Shown here one piece after another: positions 35,636 to 45,621 of a stretch of 64,000 bases of DNA. The stretch spans positions 185,446 through 249,445 of the forward strand of contig CANRIS010000001.1 in NCBI GenBank assembly GCA_947630725.1, in the 5' to 3' direction. Made by a program: the position numbers and the translations under genes. This DNA is from an uncultured Clostridia bacterium (GTDB lineage Bacteria; Bacillota; Clostridia; Lachnospirales; CAG-274). Under the pieces are notes generated by a model that did no database searches, was not told where the DNA came from, and saw only the letters and a program-made list of their open reading frames with translations. How positions within the stretch are numbered: the first letter of the stretch is position 1; each line of letters opens with the position of its first letter.

Positions 35636-37063
35636 TTATTTGTGCCTCCTTGAAAGCCATACCCAGAAGCCCATTCCTATAATGAGAACAGGGAGAATTA
35701 TAACGCATATATATTTCACTCTTTCCGACTGGGCATAATCCGTATAGAAGGTGTCTCCTGCAAGGGATTTTGCGGCTATGTTTATTGTTTTGCCCTCCGA
35801 ACCGTCACTGAGCCAGCTTATGCAGCCCATCATAAAATCGGTGTTTCCTCCCGATACCATAGCGTCCGCCTGTCCGAAAAGCATATAATAATATCCTGCG
35901 CAGACAACAAGCTTTGTGGTGTGCTGTGTATCCGTATATGTGCTGTCGGTAACAGCCACCGCAACGTCAAAGGGGCCTGAAATGTCATTGGCGCTCTTTG
36001 TGACAGTGTCATCGGCGCTGAGCTTTCCGAAGGACGACTTCGATGTGGTGAGCAGAGGCTCAACGGTGGTGGAAACCCTCTTTTCGTCAAGCTGTGTTAT
36101 GCCGTATGCCGTTGACAAAAGCACTCTTATCTGACTTTCTCCCTCTGTGGCATCGTGAACGGCTATATCGGGAAGGATCGCCGTGGGATAGTTCTGATAC
36201 TGATAGCTTGAATCGCCCTCATATATTATGGGGTTGTCGGTTGAAAGTCCATAGTCCGCCAATATGCCCGAAACATTTTCAAAGGCGTTGTACTGATAGT
36301 CAAGCATAAATACGGCTCTTCCGTCAGCCGCAAGATAGTCCTTGACTCTCTGAGCCTCCTGCTCGGTATAGTCCCTCTGGGGGGTCGATATAAAAAGTAT
36401 GTCGCAGTCCTCCGGCACGGCATCGTCAAAAAGGTTTATGCTGCGGACTTCAAAATTGGCGGTTTCAAGTCTGTCAGCCAGACTGCTGCCTATGTCCTCG
36501 AGGGTCATTTCGTTGTGTCCCGTAACCATATATATAACGGGCAAGGTCTCTGATGTGACATACTGTATAGCACCCGTTATTTTTTCTTCAGCGGCAACGC
36601 TCTGTATATCCTTGCCTGTGGCAAGGTCGGTTCCCTCCGTATAGAGGTCATAGTTTGAAAGCACCTTATATCTGTCTCCCGACTCGATTATAAGACTTCC
36701 CGTTGAGATACTTTCGTTTTCGGTATATTTTTCAACAAACTGAGGATAAAGCACGGGATCCTTAAGGGTGACGTGTATCTTTGACGAGGCTCCCTCGTAC
36801 TGATCCAATATCTGGGTTATTACCGAATCCTCCTCCCCTGTCTTGAAAAGGGCGTATATGTTTATATCCTCGTCAAGACTGTCGAGTATCTCCCTTGTAA
36901 CGTCCGTAATCGCAAATATGGAGTTGGGAGTGAGATCCTTTTTATAGTTTATCCTGCCTGCAATAAGATTTATGACCACTGCAATAGCTATAACAACAGC
37001 CGCCATAAGGGTCGAATAGGTTCCGTACCTGAACCTTTTGTCTCCTAATATTTTCTTTATCAT
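35636..37063 (-). CDS. GldG-like ABC transporter auxiliary protein
   Basis: A 475-residue protein. It has an N-terminal helix (about 14-34), an extracytoplasmic GldG/ABC_transp_aux region (LTPNSIFAITDVTREILDSLDEDINIYALF; PVIYMVTGHNEMTLEDIG; DCDILFISTPQRDYTEQEAQRV), and a C-terminal helix followed by WLSRRHK. This fits the auxiliary subunit of Gld-like exporters. I use ATG 37063 (AAGGAGG upstream); the frame runs on to 37105 inside the permease gene. Confidence 0.9.
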   Translation of the reverse strand: MIKKILGDKRFRYGTYSTLMAAVVIAIAVVINLIAGRINYKKDLTPNSIFAITDVTREILDSLDEDINIYALFKTGEEDSVITQILDQYEGASSKIHVTLKDPVLYPQFVEKYTENESISTGSLIIESGDRYKVLSNYDLYTEGTDLATGKDIQSVAAEEKITGAIQYVTSETLPVIYMVTGHNEMTLEDIGSSLADRLETANFEVRSINLFDDAVPEDCDILFISTPQRDYTEQEAQRVKDYLAADGRAVFMLDYQYNAFENVSGILADYGLSTDNPIIYEGDSSYQYQNYPTAILPDIAVHDATEGESQIRVLLSTAYGITQLDEKRVSTTVEPLLTTSKSSFGKLSADDTVTKSANDISGPFDVAVAVTDSTYTDTQHTTKLVVCAGYYYMLFGQADAMVSGGNTDFMMGCISWLSDGSEGKTINIAAKSLAGDTFYTDYAQSERVKYICVIILPVLIIGMGFWVWLSRRHK

Positions 37064-37076
37064 AGCTGCGTCCTCC

Positions 37077-37940
37077 TTATGACCATCTGCGCTTTTCAAT
37101 AACATTTACCGTAAGATAAACAAACACAAACGCAAAGCTTATATAATATACCGTATCAGCAAGAGAAAATACTCCGGCATAAAAATTTTCAAATCTCGAA
37201 ATCATTGAAAACCAGCCGAAAAACCTCGAAATAAGTCCGTCATATGCCGATGGATTGAGCTTATACACAACAACCGCCGCAGCCCCTGCCGCAATCGCCG
37301 CAGCCCCGGGAAGGACTATCCTCTTTGTCTCCCCTGCCAGTATAAGAGCGCCGATAACGATAAGAATAAGCACGAATACCAGCGACGACGCTGCCGAAAC
37401 GGGCATCTGCGCCGTAAAACCGTCTATCATAAAGAGCATAAAGAGCGCCGCAAACGTAGCCACAGCCGCAACTATCTGATTATCCGTAAGTGCCGATATA
37501 AATATGCCGACAGCTATGAGAGCGCAGCCGAGAATGACATATCCGAACATTACATTCATTGTTCTCGCCGCTGCAATACTGCCGAATCTGCTGAGTATAA
37601 AGGGAAATATGCCCGTTATGATTACTCCCGTCAGAAAAAGCGTAGCCGCCGCAAAGAACTTTCCGAGTACGATGCCCCATACGCTGACGGGGGATGTAAA
37701 AAGCAGTTGATCAGTCTTTTGTCTCGACTCCTCGGCAAAAAGTCTCATTGTAAGCACGGGTATGAGTATCCAGAAAAGCATAAGGGAGCCTGCAAGGGTC
37801 GATGCATAGTTGAGATCCCCCGTATTCATATTGTTTATCATAAAATAAATACCCGTTATCGCAACAAAAAACCCAAGAAAAATATATCCCGCAAGGGTAT
37901 TGAAATACGTCCTTATTTCTTTTTTATATATTGCCGTCAT
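37077..37940 (-). CDS. ABC-2 type permease (GldF-like)
   Basis: A 287-residue membrane protein with six helices. It opens with MTAIYKKEIRTYFNTLAGYIFLGFF, and MRLFAEESRQKTDQLLFTSPVSVWGIVLGKFFAA is the coupling region of GldF/ABC-2 permeases. The ATG at 37940 is nine bases after AGGAGG; ATG 37946 is an alternative only three bases after it. The gene overlaps the end of the ATPase gene, so they are coupled. Confidence 0.92.
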   Translation of the reverse strand: MTAIYKKEIRTYFNTLAGYIFLGFFVAITGIYFMINNMNTGDLNYASTLAGSLMLFWILIPVLTMRLFAEESRQKTDQLLFTSPVSVWGIVLGKFFAAATLFLTGVIITGIFPFILSRFGSIAAARTMNVMFGYVILGCALIAVGIFISALTDNQIVAAVATFAALFMLFMIDGFTAQMPVSAASSLVFVLILIVIGALILAGETKRIVLPGAAAIAAGAAAVVVYKLNPSAYDGLISRFFGWFSMISRFENFYAGVFSLADTVYYISFAFVFVYLTVNVIEKRRWS

Positions 37941-38988
37941 CTTCATAAGCCTCCTCTGTATCCGCGCCGTCCTCCGAAACCTCTTCGGCAGTCTCGCTCT
38001 CTGTGGTCTCGCTCTCGGCTGTCTCCGCTGTTTCTTCGCTCTCGTTTATAAGCGCCTCGTCAACGCTGCCGTTTATAACGCTTATGAATATGTCCTCAAG
38101 GCTCATATCCACAGGTTTCATAAGCAGTATAACAAAGCCCTTTTCCATACAGAGCCTTGAAAGGCTTTCTCTTATGTCCTCACCCTCACGGCCTTCTGCC
38201 ACAAGCTCCAGACAATCGCTCTTTTTTGTGACTGTAAGACTTCTGATACATTCAAGCCCTCCGAAAGCCTTCTGCGCCTCCGAAGCGGAGGCCTTGAGCT
38301 GAAGCATAACCCTGTTGCCCACGATTTTGTCCGAAAGACCCTCGGTGCTGCCTGATGTCACTATTCTGCCGTTGTTTATTATTATAATTCTGTCGCAGAC
38401 GGCGCTCACCTCCTGAAGTATGTGGGAGCTGAGTATGACCGTATGCTTTTTTCCCAGTTCTCTTATGACCTCTCTCATTTCAAGAACCTGCCCCGGGTCA
38501 AGTCCCACCGTAGGTTCGTCAAGTATGAGCGTGCCGGGATACCCTATAAGAGCCTGCGCAAGCCCTACTCTCTGACGATAGCCCTTTGAAAGGTTCTTTA
38601 TTATTCTGTTTTTCACGTCCGAAAGGCGTACCGAGTCCAATATGTCGCCTATCATTGTCCCTCTTTCGGACTTTTTCACCTTTTTGAGGTCGCATACAAA
38701 TTCAAGATATTCAGTCACCGTCATATCTCCGTATACGGGAGGAGTTTCGGGCAGATAGCCTATGCGTCTTTTGGCTTTTTCGGGTTCCTCTAAAATGTCA
38801 TATCCGTCAATTATTACCGTGCCTTCCGTAGAGGAAATAAAGCCTGTCATCATATTCATTGTAGTTGACTTTCCTGCGCCGTTCGGCCCGAGAAAACCGA
38901 CTATCTCCCCATCGTTTACAGAAAAGCTAAGGTTATCGACAGCCGTTATTCTGCCGAATTTTTTTGTCAGATTTTTTATTTCTATCAA
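37924..38988 (-). CDS. ABC transporter ATP-binding protein (GldA-like) with acidic tail
   Basis: A 354-residue ATPase. Walker A GPNGAGKST (near 35-43), signature LSKGYRQRVGLAQAL (near 135), Walker B LILDEPTVGLDP, and switch HILQEV. The last about 45 residues are almost only Glu, Thr, Ser and Ala (residues about 310-354). This low-complexity acidic tail is not usual for GldA and overlaps the permease start. The tail may be a spacer or a binding element. First gene of the four-gene operon. Confidence 0.92.
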   Translation of the reverse strand: MIEIKNLTKKFGRITAVDNLSFSVNDGEIVGFLGPNGAGKSTTMNMMTGFISSTEGTVIIDGYDILEEPEKAKRRIGYLPETPPVYGDMTVTEYLEFVCDLKKVKKSERGTMIGDILDSVRLSDVKNRIIKNLSKGYRQRVGLAQALIGYPGTLILDEPTVGLDPGQVLEMREVIRELGKKHTVILSSHILQEVSAVCDRIIIINNGRIVTSGSTEGLSDKIVGNRVMLQLKASASEAQKAFGGLECIRSLTVTKKSDCLELVAEGREGEDIRESLSRLCMEKGFVILLMKPVDMSLEDIFISVINGSVDEALINESEETAETAESETTESETAEEVSEDGADTEEAYEDDGNI

Positions 38989-39183
38989 ATCAGTCTACCT
39001 CCGAATCGTATAAATCCTTATTATAGGTCATCAGACTATGGCGGCGTGAATTTTTAATTGTCCGAGAAAATTCTGCCTGATATATTATACAAGTGATTTA
39101 GTCTGTTTTTCCTGTACATTAATTAATTATATCACCCAAACGCCATTTTTCAAGTGAATTTATATTAAAAAATCCCTTTTGGG

Positions 39184-39213
39184 GTATATTTTTTTATTGA
39201 AACCGCCAAAATA
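39184..39213 (+). promoter_or_regulatory. possible sigma-G promoter for the germination operon
   Basis: GTATA (39184-39188), 18 bases, then CAAAATA (39207-39213), near the sigma-G pattern GNATR-N18-CATNNTA. It lies 19 bases before the GerA start. Forespore control is expected for ger operons. Confidence 0.4.
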
Positions 39214-39231
39214 AAATAAAGGTGATGAGCT

Positions 39232-40713
39232 ATGTATTCGGATATAGACAAAAACATAAAAATACTTGAGGATATGTTCAAAGACTGCGGCGATCTTGTC
39301 AAGAGAAAGATACCCGTATCAAAAACAAGCATTTATGTCCTCTATTTTGACGGAATGAACGACAGGGAGCTTATTGAGCGCAGCGTAATAAGAACCCTTA
39401 TGATAGAAATAAGAAAGGTGCCGCCAACATCCTTTGAGGATCTTGGCGAAGCCTTGATAAACGGCGGAATAACCACTGCGGATATGTCCTTCTGCAAGGA
39501 TTTTGAAGAGGCGGCAGTCCTTGTTATGTCGGGAGAAACTCTCGTTCTTATAGACGGACTTTCGGAGGCTCTCATAATCGCCTCAAAAAATTATCCCGTA
39601 AGGGGCGTTGAAAAGCCCGACACCGAGGGCAATATATACGGTCCCAAGGAGGCCTTTACCGAAAATTTCAGAGACAACACGGCTCTGCTCAGGAGACGCA
39701 TAAGAGATACAAGACTTAAGATAAAGCAACTTAAAATCGGCAGAAGGAGCCGCACCGATATTGCCATAGCCTATCTTGAGGATATAATACGTCCCGAAAT
39801 ACTTGCGGAGGCCGAAAGGAGACTGGCTGCCATAGATATAGACGCCATAACCGACTCGGGCGCTCTTGCGGCGCTTTTGCAGAGAGACAGCCTTTCGCCC
39901 TTTCCCTCCTTTCAGCTCACCGAACGAACCGACAAGGCAGCCGCCGAAATATTTGAAGGCAGAATCGTCATAGTGGTGGACACAAGCCCCTTTGTCATAA
40001 TACTGCCTGCTGTGCTGGCATGCTTTTATCAGGCTGCCGAGGACTATTATGAGGGGTGGATGAACGCAAGCTTTATAAGGCTTCTGAGGTATCTTTCCTC
40101 CGCCGCAGCCCTTACTCTCCCCGGACTTTATATATGCTTTGCTCTGTACAATCCCTCTATGCTGCCTACTGAGCTGCTTATGAAGATGTCGTCCGCCAGA
40201 GACGGTGTACCCATATCGGGCATAACCGAGATTTTTCTTATGGAGCTGGCTTTTGAGGCTCTGAGAGAGGCAGGCGTCAGAATGCCCCAAGCCATAGGCT
40301 CCACATTAGGCATAGTAGGCGGCATAATCATAGGGCAGGCCGCCGTGGACGCAGGCATAGTGAGCCCCCTTGTCGTCATAGTGGTGTCGCTGACTGCCAT
40401 ATGTTCCTTTGCCATACCGCAGATCTCCCTGAGCCACGCCTACAGACTATGCAAATACTTTATAATGCTGCTTTCCTCCCTGTTCGGCCTTTTGGGGTTC
40501 TGGTCGGCGGTAGTGCTTATATTTCTGCATATGTGCGGAAAGGAAAGCTTCGGTATACCCTATCTCTATCCCTTTGCGGGCGGAGACATAGAGGGCGATG
40601 AGGGCGTCAGGGACACCTTCTTTCGTTTTCCCCTTATCCATATGAAAAAAAGACCCGTTTTCGCAAACAACAGACAAAAAATAAGGCTTAAGGTACCTTC
40701 CGACAAAAAATAA
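39232..40713 (+). CDS. spore germination protein, GerA/GerKA family
   Basis: A 493-residue A subunit of a germinant receptor. A soluble N-terminal half (1-225; IRTLMIEIRKVPPTSFEDLGEALINGG, RRRIRDTRLKIKQLKIGRRSRTDIAIAYLEDI) precedes about five membrane segments with the family blocks LPGLYICFALYNPSMLPTELL and GGIIIGQAAVDAGIVSPLVVI. It sits in the inner membrane of spores and senses nutrients. The ATG follows AAAGGTGATGAGCT. First of three genes. Confidence 0.93.
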   Translation: MYSDIDKNIKILEDMFKDCGDLVKRKIPVSKTSIYVLYFDGMNDRELIERSVIRTLMIEIRKVPPTSFEDLGEALINGGITTADMSFCKDFEEAAVLVMSGETLVLIDGLSEALIIASKNYPVRGVEKPDTEGNIYGPKEAFTENFRDNTALLRRRIRDTRLKIKQLKIGRRSRTDIAIAYLEDIIRPEILAEAERRLAAIDIDAITDSGALAALLQRDSLSPFPSFQLTERTDKAAAEIFEGRIVIVVDTSPFVIILPAVLACFYQAAEDYYEGWMNASFIRLLRYLSSAAALTLPGLYICFALYNPSMLPTELLMKMSSARDGVPISGITEIFLMELAFEALREAGVRMPQAIGSTLGIVGGIIIGQAAVDAGIVSPLVVIVVSLTAICSFAIPQISLSHAYRLCKYFIMLLSSLFGLLGFWSAVVLIFLHMCGKESFGIPYLYPFAGGDIEGDEGVRDTFFRFPLIHMKKRPVFANNRQKIRLKVPSDKK

Positions 40714-40767
40714 AATTTGCTTTGTTAAGCGCAAAAACACCTTGTCGGACATATTTTAAGGAAAAGT

Positions 40768-41847
40768 GTGAAAAATATGTATTCACGGAACAAAAAAATT
40801 TCTCACAGACAGCTTCAAATACTTCTGATACTGGACATATTGGGCATTTCGGCAATAACCCTGCCTGCGGCGAACGCCGGTGCGGCGGGATACGGCGGCT
40901 GGATACTCGTCATAGGCGGAGGACTGCTTCTGGTTCTCGGCGCCCGTCTCATATGTCTTTTTGCCGAAATATCCGGAGGCAGGAGCTTTTTTGACACCGT
41001 ATCCGAAACCCTCGGCTATCCTTTGGGGGTGCTGCTTTCCGCAGGGCTCATCATAAAGCTTATATTTTCGCTTTCAGCAGACATAAGGACTTTTTCGGAG
41101 GCGGCGAAAATATGGCTTTTGCCGCATACTCCCCTGCCCCTTATTATGGCGGTGACCCTTGCGCCCTGTCTTGTGGGGGCGCTCTATGGCTATGAGACAA
41201 GAGCCAGACTGGGCGAGCTGTTTGTGTTTATGATACTTCTGCCCTTTGCGCTTGTGTATGTGCCTTATCTCTTCAGAATAGATTATTCGCGCCTGTTCGG
41301 TAATATAAAATGGGACAGCGGAATATACTTTAGAGGAAGTCTGGACAACTGCTTTGCCTTTACGGGACCTGAGCTGCTCCTTGTTTCTTCGGGTTATCTT
41401 AAGGATCCCAAAAAAACAAAGCCCTATGCGCTTTCGGCTGCGGCTCTCGGGGCTGCCCTTGTCTTTCTTGTAAATTTCACCGCCATAAATCTTCTTGGAG
41501 CCGAGCTTTGCAAAAGCCTTAGCTTTCCCGGGGCTGAGCTGATGGACGTATCGGCATTTTCAAAGGGAAAAGGCGCCATAATGATGAGCTTTTTTTATCT
41601 TTCGGTGGTGATATTCGCCATAGGAGCAATATTTTTTTCGGGAGAGCTGCTTGGCAGGCTTACGGGGGCGGACTCCCGACTGTGCAGGATTCTTGCGGCT
41701 CTGGCAGGCTTTTTGGCAGGACTTTCATTCGGAGGTATGGAGGTTCTTCCGACAATCTCCAAAAGCTTCGGTCTTTTTTTCGGAGCGGTATATATGTTCA
41801 TACTTCCCGTCATAACAATATCGGCATATAAGCTAAGGAAACATTAA
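40768..41847 (+). CDS. spore germination protein, GerB family
   Basis: A 359-residue transporter-like B subunit (endospore germination permease, amino-acid/polyamine fold) with ten likely helices. It starts HRQLQILLILDILGISAITLPAANAGAAGYGGW, the family opening. It is thought to hold the germinant site. GTG 40768 is chosen for its spacing after AAGGA; ATG 40777 is also possible. It lies between GerA and GerC genes. Confidence 0.92.
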   Translation: MKNMYSRNKKISHRQLQILLILDILGISAITLPAANAGAAGYGGWILVIGGGLLLVLGARLICLFAEISGGRSFFDTVSETLGYPLGVLLSAGLIIKLIFSLSADIRTFSEAAKIWLLPHTPLPLIMAVTLAPCLVGALYGYETRARLGELFVFMILLPFALVYVPYLFRIDYSRLFGNIKWDSGIYFRGSLDNCFAFTGPELLLVSSGYLKDPKKTKPYALSAAALGAALVFLVNFTAINLLGAELCKSLSFPGAELMDVSAFSKGKGAIMMSFFYLSVVIFAIGAIFFSGELLGRLTGADSRLCRILAALAGFLAGLSFGGMEVLPTISKSFGLFFGAVYMFILPVITISAYKLRKH

Positions 41848-41875
41848 AAAAACAACTCGGGCGAAAAAAGGAGGA

Positions 41876-42874
41876 ATGTTGGTGATAAAAAGAATTTTGC
41901 TTGCGGCAGTCCTTGCCGCCGTGCTTACGGGCTGCTATGACAACTTTGACCTTGAAGAACGGGCGCTCTGCACAGCCATAGCCATAGACTATTCGGAGGA
42001 CAACGGCTATAGCATAATCCTGTCGGTTCCTGCTCTCGAAAAGGAAAACGAGCTTAAAAGAGGGCTAAAGACACAGACAGCGCCCACCATAAGAGAGGCG
42101 GCGGAGCTGATAGACAGCAAGTCCTCAAAAAAGCTTTATTACGGTCATACAAGGGCTGTCATATTGGGTATGGGACTTCTGCGGAACGAACACGCCATAG
42201 AGGAGCTTACACAATATCTCAAAAACAATGTGCAGATAGACAAAAACATTCTGCTTTCGGCGTCCTATGACATAAACAGGATAATGGAGCTTGACCCCGG
42301 CGAGGACAAGCTCACGGGATTTTATATTTCGGGCTTTTATGAGGGCGGAAAGGAAGAAAAAACCTTTGTGAACAAAGAAAATCTTCTGTCGCTGCTTAAG
42401 GAAAGAGCCGAAAACAGACCTGCCGCAATTCCGCTTATTTCGGTTTCGGACAACTCTCCCCACTTCGGCGGCATAGTGCTTCTTAAGGGAAACACCCTTA
42501 AGGGAGTGCTTGAAGAAAACGAGGCGGAGGGCTTTATGTGGCTGTGCGACAGAGACTACGGAGGCACCCTCACCGCAGGCACTCCGCCTGTTTCGGCAGA
42601 AATAACCGAAAAAAAGACCTCCTATGAAATTATCGAAAAGGACGGCAAAAAAAGACTTCTCATAACTATTGACGCAGTAGGAAATATGTGGAACTATACC
42701 GATGACGAAATAAAATCCAAGGCATCGGATTATCTGGGATTTTTCAGAGACAAGATCTACTCCCAGACACGTCTCGCCCTTAAGAAACTCTCCGAAACGG
42801 ACTGCGAAATATTCGGCCCCGAAGGCAGCGAAAGCGTAGACGTAAAAGTAAACCTAAGCCTTAATTTTGTATAA
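41876..42874 (+). CDS. Ger(x)C family germination lipoprotein
   Basis: A 332-residue lipoprotein C subunit. The signal ends in the lipobox LTGC (Cys21, with ATG 41876 as start; GTG 41882 is possible). The mature start YDNFDLEERALCTAIAIDYSEDNG and the block APTIREAAELIDSKSSKKLYYGHTRAVILG are typical of GerAC/GerKC. It completes the receptor. It is somewhat shorter than many family members. Confidence 0.92.
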   Translation: MLVIKRILLAAVLAAVLTGCYDNFDLEERALCTAIAIDYSEDNGYSIILSVPALEKENELKRGLKTQTAPTIREAAELIDSKSSKKLYYGHTRAVILGMGLLRNEHAIEELTQYLKNNVQIDKNILLSASYDINRIMELDPGEDKLTGFYISGFYEGGKEEKTFVNKENLLSLLKERAENRPAAIPLISVSDNSPHFGGIVLLKGNTLKGVLEENEAEGFMWLCDRDYGGTLTAGTPPVSAEITEKKTSYEIIEKDGKKRLLITIDAVGNMWNYTDDEIKSKASDYLGFFRDKIYSQTRLALKKLSETDCEIFGPEGSESVDVKVNLSLNFV

Positions 42875-42887
42875 AACAATATATTCC

Positions 42888-42924
42888 GAGGCTCCTGTTT
42901 TAATAAAACGGGAGCTTCTTTTAA
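42888..42924 (+). terminator. terminator after the ger operon
   Basis: GCTCCTGTTTT (42891-42901) pairs with AAAACGGGAGC (about 42905-42915) except for one mismatch, followed by TTCTTTT. Confidence 0.82.
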
Positions 42925-42925
42925 A

Positions 42926-42965
42926 TTTACATACAATTTACATACCCGTGATTTCAGACTTTACA
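42926..42965 (+). promoter_or_regulatory. Pho box (PhoP/PhoB binding repeats) before pstS
   Basis: TTTACA repeats at 42926-42931, 42937-42942 and 42960-42965 keep an about 11-base period, the arrangement of Bacillus-type TTNACA Pho boxes. AT-rich -10-like bases (TATATTAAAT) follow at about 42971. Phosphate starvation should induce the operon through its own PhoB/PhoR pair. Confidence 0.78.
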
Positions 42966-43027
42966 CAGTTTATATTAAATTCTATTTGTCAGAAAAAATA
43001 TAAACGCTGACAGAAAGGAAGAAAAAA

Positions 43028-43852
43028 ATGAAAAAACAAAAAAGGTTTGTTGCGGGTGTTTTGGCATTTTTAGTGCTTGTGGGAGCGGCAGGCTGCGGCT
43101 CGGCAAAATCGGAGGAGGCTGCAGGCGGCTCAGTTTCAACGGACGGCTCGACTTCTATGGAATCCGTTATAGGCTTTTTAAGCGAAGCCTATGAGAAGAA
43201 TACGGGCATAAAGGTCGCCTACAATCCCACAGGCTCGGGCGCAGGCATTCAGGCGGTAAGCGAGGGCCGCTGCGACATAGGTCTTTCAAGCCGCTCTTTA
43301 AATGACGATGAAGCCGAAACTCTCAACGGCACGGTCATAGCCCTTGACGGTATCGCAGTTATTGTAAACAGTGAAAATCCCGTCAAAAATATGACAACGG
43401 AACAAATTGCCGCAGTCTATACGGGAGAGATAACAGACTGGTCGCAGCTTGGCGGAAACAGCGCTCCCATTGTCTGCATAGGCAGAGAGGCGGCATCGGG
43501 TACAAGAGACGGCTTTGAGGCGGTCACGGGTACAGAGGACATATGCAAATATTCGCAGGAGCTTACATCAACAGGCGATGTTATACAGACGGTGGCCTCA
43601 AATCCCAACGCCATAGGCTACGCCTCTCTTGCGGCGGTCGGCGACAGCGTAACGGCAATCGGCGTAGACGGCGTTTTGCCCTCGGAGGAGACCGTACTGA
43701 GCGGAGAATATCCTATACAGAGGGGATTTTTGCTTGTTACGCCAAAGGATAAGGCTCTTTCGGAGGCTGCACAGAGCTTCTGTGATTTCTGCGCAAGCGC
43801 CGATGCTGCCGAGCTTATAAGGAAGGCAGGTGCGGTTCCCGTTGCAAAGTAA
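43028..43852 (+). CDS. pstS: phosphate ABC transporter substrate-binding protein
   Basis: A 274-residue lipoprotein (signal ending VGAAGC, Cys23). It binds phosphate outside the membrane: STDGSTSMESVIGFLSEAYEKNTGIKV and GSGAGIQAVSEGRCDIGLSSR hold the phosphate-contacting Ser/Thr/Gly/Asp residues, and REAASGTRDGFE is the second binding loop. AGAAAGGAAG precedes the ATG. First gene of a pstSCAB-phoU-phoB-phoR operon. Confidence 0.96.
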   Translation: MKKQKRFVAGVLAFLVLVGAAGCGSAKSEEAAGGSVSTDGSTSMESVIGFLSEAYEKNTGIKVAYNPTGSGAGIQAVSEGRCDIGLSSRSLNDDEAETLNGTVIALDGIAVIVNSENPVKNMTTEQIAAVYTGEITDWSQLGGNSAPIVCIGREAASGTRDGFEAVTGTEDICKYSQELTSTGDVIQTVASNPNAIGYASLAAVGDSVTAIGVDGVLPSEETVLSGEYPIQRGFLLVTPKDKALSEAAQSFCDFCASADAAELIRKAGAVPVAK

Positions 43853-44759
43853 TACATTGGCTGTGATACATATACAAAAAAAGCCTGTGCGGGAAAATCC
43901 TCTTTCGGACATATCCGAGGCCATCGTACACGCCCTTCTCGCCATATGCGGATTCGTTGCGGTGGCGTTCGTAATACTGATAACAGTATTCCTTGTGGTG
44001 TCGGGAGTCCCTGCCATAAGGGAAATAGGTGTATTTGACTTTCTGCTTGGCACAAGGTGGGCGTCAACGGCCTCGGAGCCTGCATACGGTATACTGCCTT
44101 TTATTCTGTCATCCGTATACGGTACTGCGGGAGCTGTGGCAATAGGCGTTCCGCCGGGGATATTATGCGCCGTGTTTCTGTCAAAAATTGCCGACAGACG
44201 CACCTCGGCCATTGTGGGCGGCGCAGTAGGGCTTATGGCAGGCATACCGTCCGTTGTATACGGGCTTGTGGGTATGATAGTCATAGTCCCTGCCGTACGC
44301 AGCATATTCGGACTTGCGGACGGCGCAAATCTTTTTTCGGCGATACTTGTACTTGCGGTCATGATACTTCCGTCCGTAATATCGGTGTCCGAGACGGCTC
44401 TTGCGGCTGTTCCCAAAGAATATGAGGAGGCCTCTCTCGCTCTTGGCGCAACAAAAACCGAAACAATTTTCAGAGTAAGCATACCCGCCGCAAAAAGCGG
44501 TATACTTGCATCTGTCGTTCTGGGTGTGGGCAGAGCCGTAGGCGAGGCTATGGCTGTTATGATGGTATCGGGAAATGTGCCCAATATGCCGAGCCTTTTT
44601 AAAAGCGTCAGATTTCTGACAACGGCAGTTGCAAGCGAAATGTCCTATTCTTCGGGGTTGCAGCGAAGGGCTCTTTTCTCGGTGGCTCTCGTACTGTTCG
44701 TATTCATTATGGCAATAAACCTTATGCTTGATCTTGTTATAAAGAGGGATAAAAAATGA
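43830..44759 (+). CDS. pstC: phosphate ABC transporter permease PstC
   Basis: About 309 residues with six helices and the ABC coupling motif (SETALAAVPKEYEEASLALGATKTETIFRVSIPAAKSG). The frame's GTG at 43830 overlaps pstS by 23 bases and has AAGGAAGG upstream. Internal starts (GTG 43863 or 43884) would give a more usual N-terminus, so the exact start is open. Confidence 0.93.
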   Translation: MRFPLQSNTLAVIHIQKKPVRENPLSDISEAIVHALLAICGFVAVAFVILITVFLVVSGVPAIREIGVFDFLLGTRWASTASEPAYGILPFILSSVYGTAGAVAIGVPPGILCAVFLSKIADRRTSAIVGGAVGLMAGIPSVVYGLVGMIVIVPAVRSIFGLADGANLFSAILVLAVMILPSVISVSETALAAVPKEYEEASLALGATKTETIFRVSIPAAKSGILASVVLGVGRAVGEAMAVMMVSGNVPNMPSLFKSVRFLTTAVASEMSYSSGLQRRALFSVALVLFVFIMAINLMLDLVIKRDKK

Positions 44760-45619
44760 CCGATGATATTATTTCATACCGACGAAAAATCAAAGGCGCC
44801 ATTCTTATGTGGCTTGTGCGGCTGTCGGCAGGCCTTATCTGTCTGTTGCTTGCAGGTCTTATACTGTGCATTCTCAAAAAAGGACTTTTTAATATTACAT
44901 GGGAGCTTATAAGCAGCACACCAAGCCTTCTGAAAGGCACGACAGGCATTCTGCCGAATTTGCTGAACACGTTTTATATTATTCTCATCACTCTTGTCGT
45001 TGTGCTGCCCTTAGGCGTGGGAGCGGCAGTCTATCTGAATGAATATGTAAAAAACAAAACGTGCGTAAAAATAACGGAGCTTGCCGCAGAAACCCTTTCG
45101 GGCATACCCTCCATTATTTACGGCCTTGTGGGAATGCTCATTTTTGTGCAGTTCTGTTCTCTTCAGACAAGTCTGTTGGCAGGCTCATTGACTTTGGCAA
45201 TGATGACCCTGCCCACGATCATACGCACAACACAGGAATCCCTCAAAACCGTTCCCGACAGCTACAGAGAAGGTTCTTTGGGGCTTGGCTCGGGAAAATG
45301 GCATATGATAAGAACGGTAGTACTGCCATCGGCGACTGACGGCATAGTGACAGGCTGTATACTTGCGGTCGGAAGGATCGTGGGAGAAAGCGCGGCTCTG
45401 CTGTTTACCGCAGGTATGGCAAACGAGCTTCTTGGCATAAGGGAGGCTCTGTCTCCCGGCGGAGCAGGCTCTACCCTGACCGTAGCTATGTATATGTATG
45501 CAAAGGAGAGAGGAGATTTTGACACTGCATTTGCGATTGCAGCAATATTGTTGTTTTTAACTCTGACAATAAATCTTTCGGCAAAGCTTGCCGCAGGACT
45601 TCTTAAGAAAGGAAACTGA
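44756..45619 (+). CDS. pstA: phosphate ABC transporter permease PstA
   Basis: A 287-residue membrane permease with six helices. It contains [12 protein letters not shown] and the coupling loop [39 protein letters not shown] overlaps the pstC stop by four bases. It pairs with PstC to form the channel. Confidence 0.95.
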   Translation: MTDDIISYRRKIKGAILMWLVRLSAGLICLLLAGLILCILKKGLFNITWELISSTPSLLKGTTGILPNLLNTFYIILITLVVVLPLGVGAAVYLNEYVKNKTCVKITELAAETLSGIPSIIYGLVGMLIFVQFCSLQTSLLAGSLTLAMMTLPTIIRTTQESLKTVPDSYREGSLGLGSGKWHMIRTVVLPSATDGIVTGCILAVGRIVGESAALLFTAGMANELLGIREALSPGGAGSTLTVAMYMYAKERGDFDTAFAIAAILLFLTLTINLSAKLAAGLLKKGN

Positions 45620-45621
45620 AA

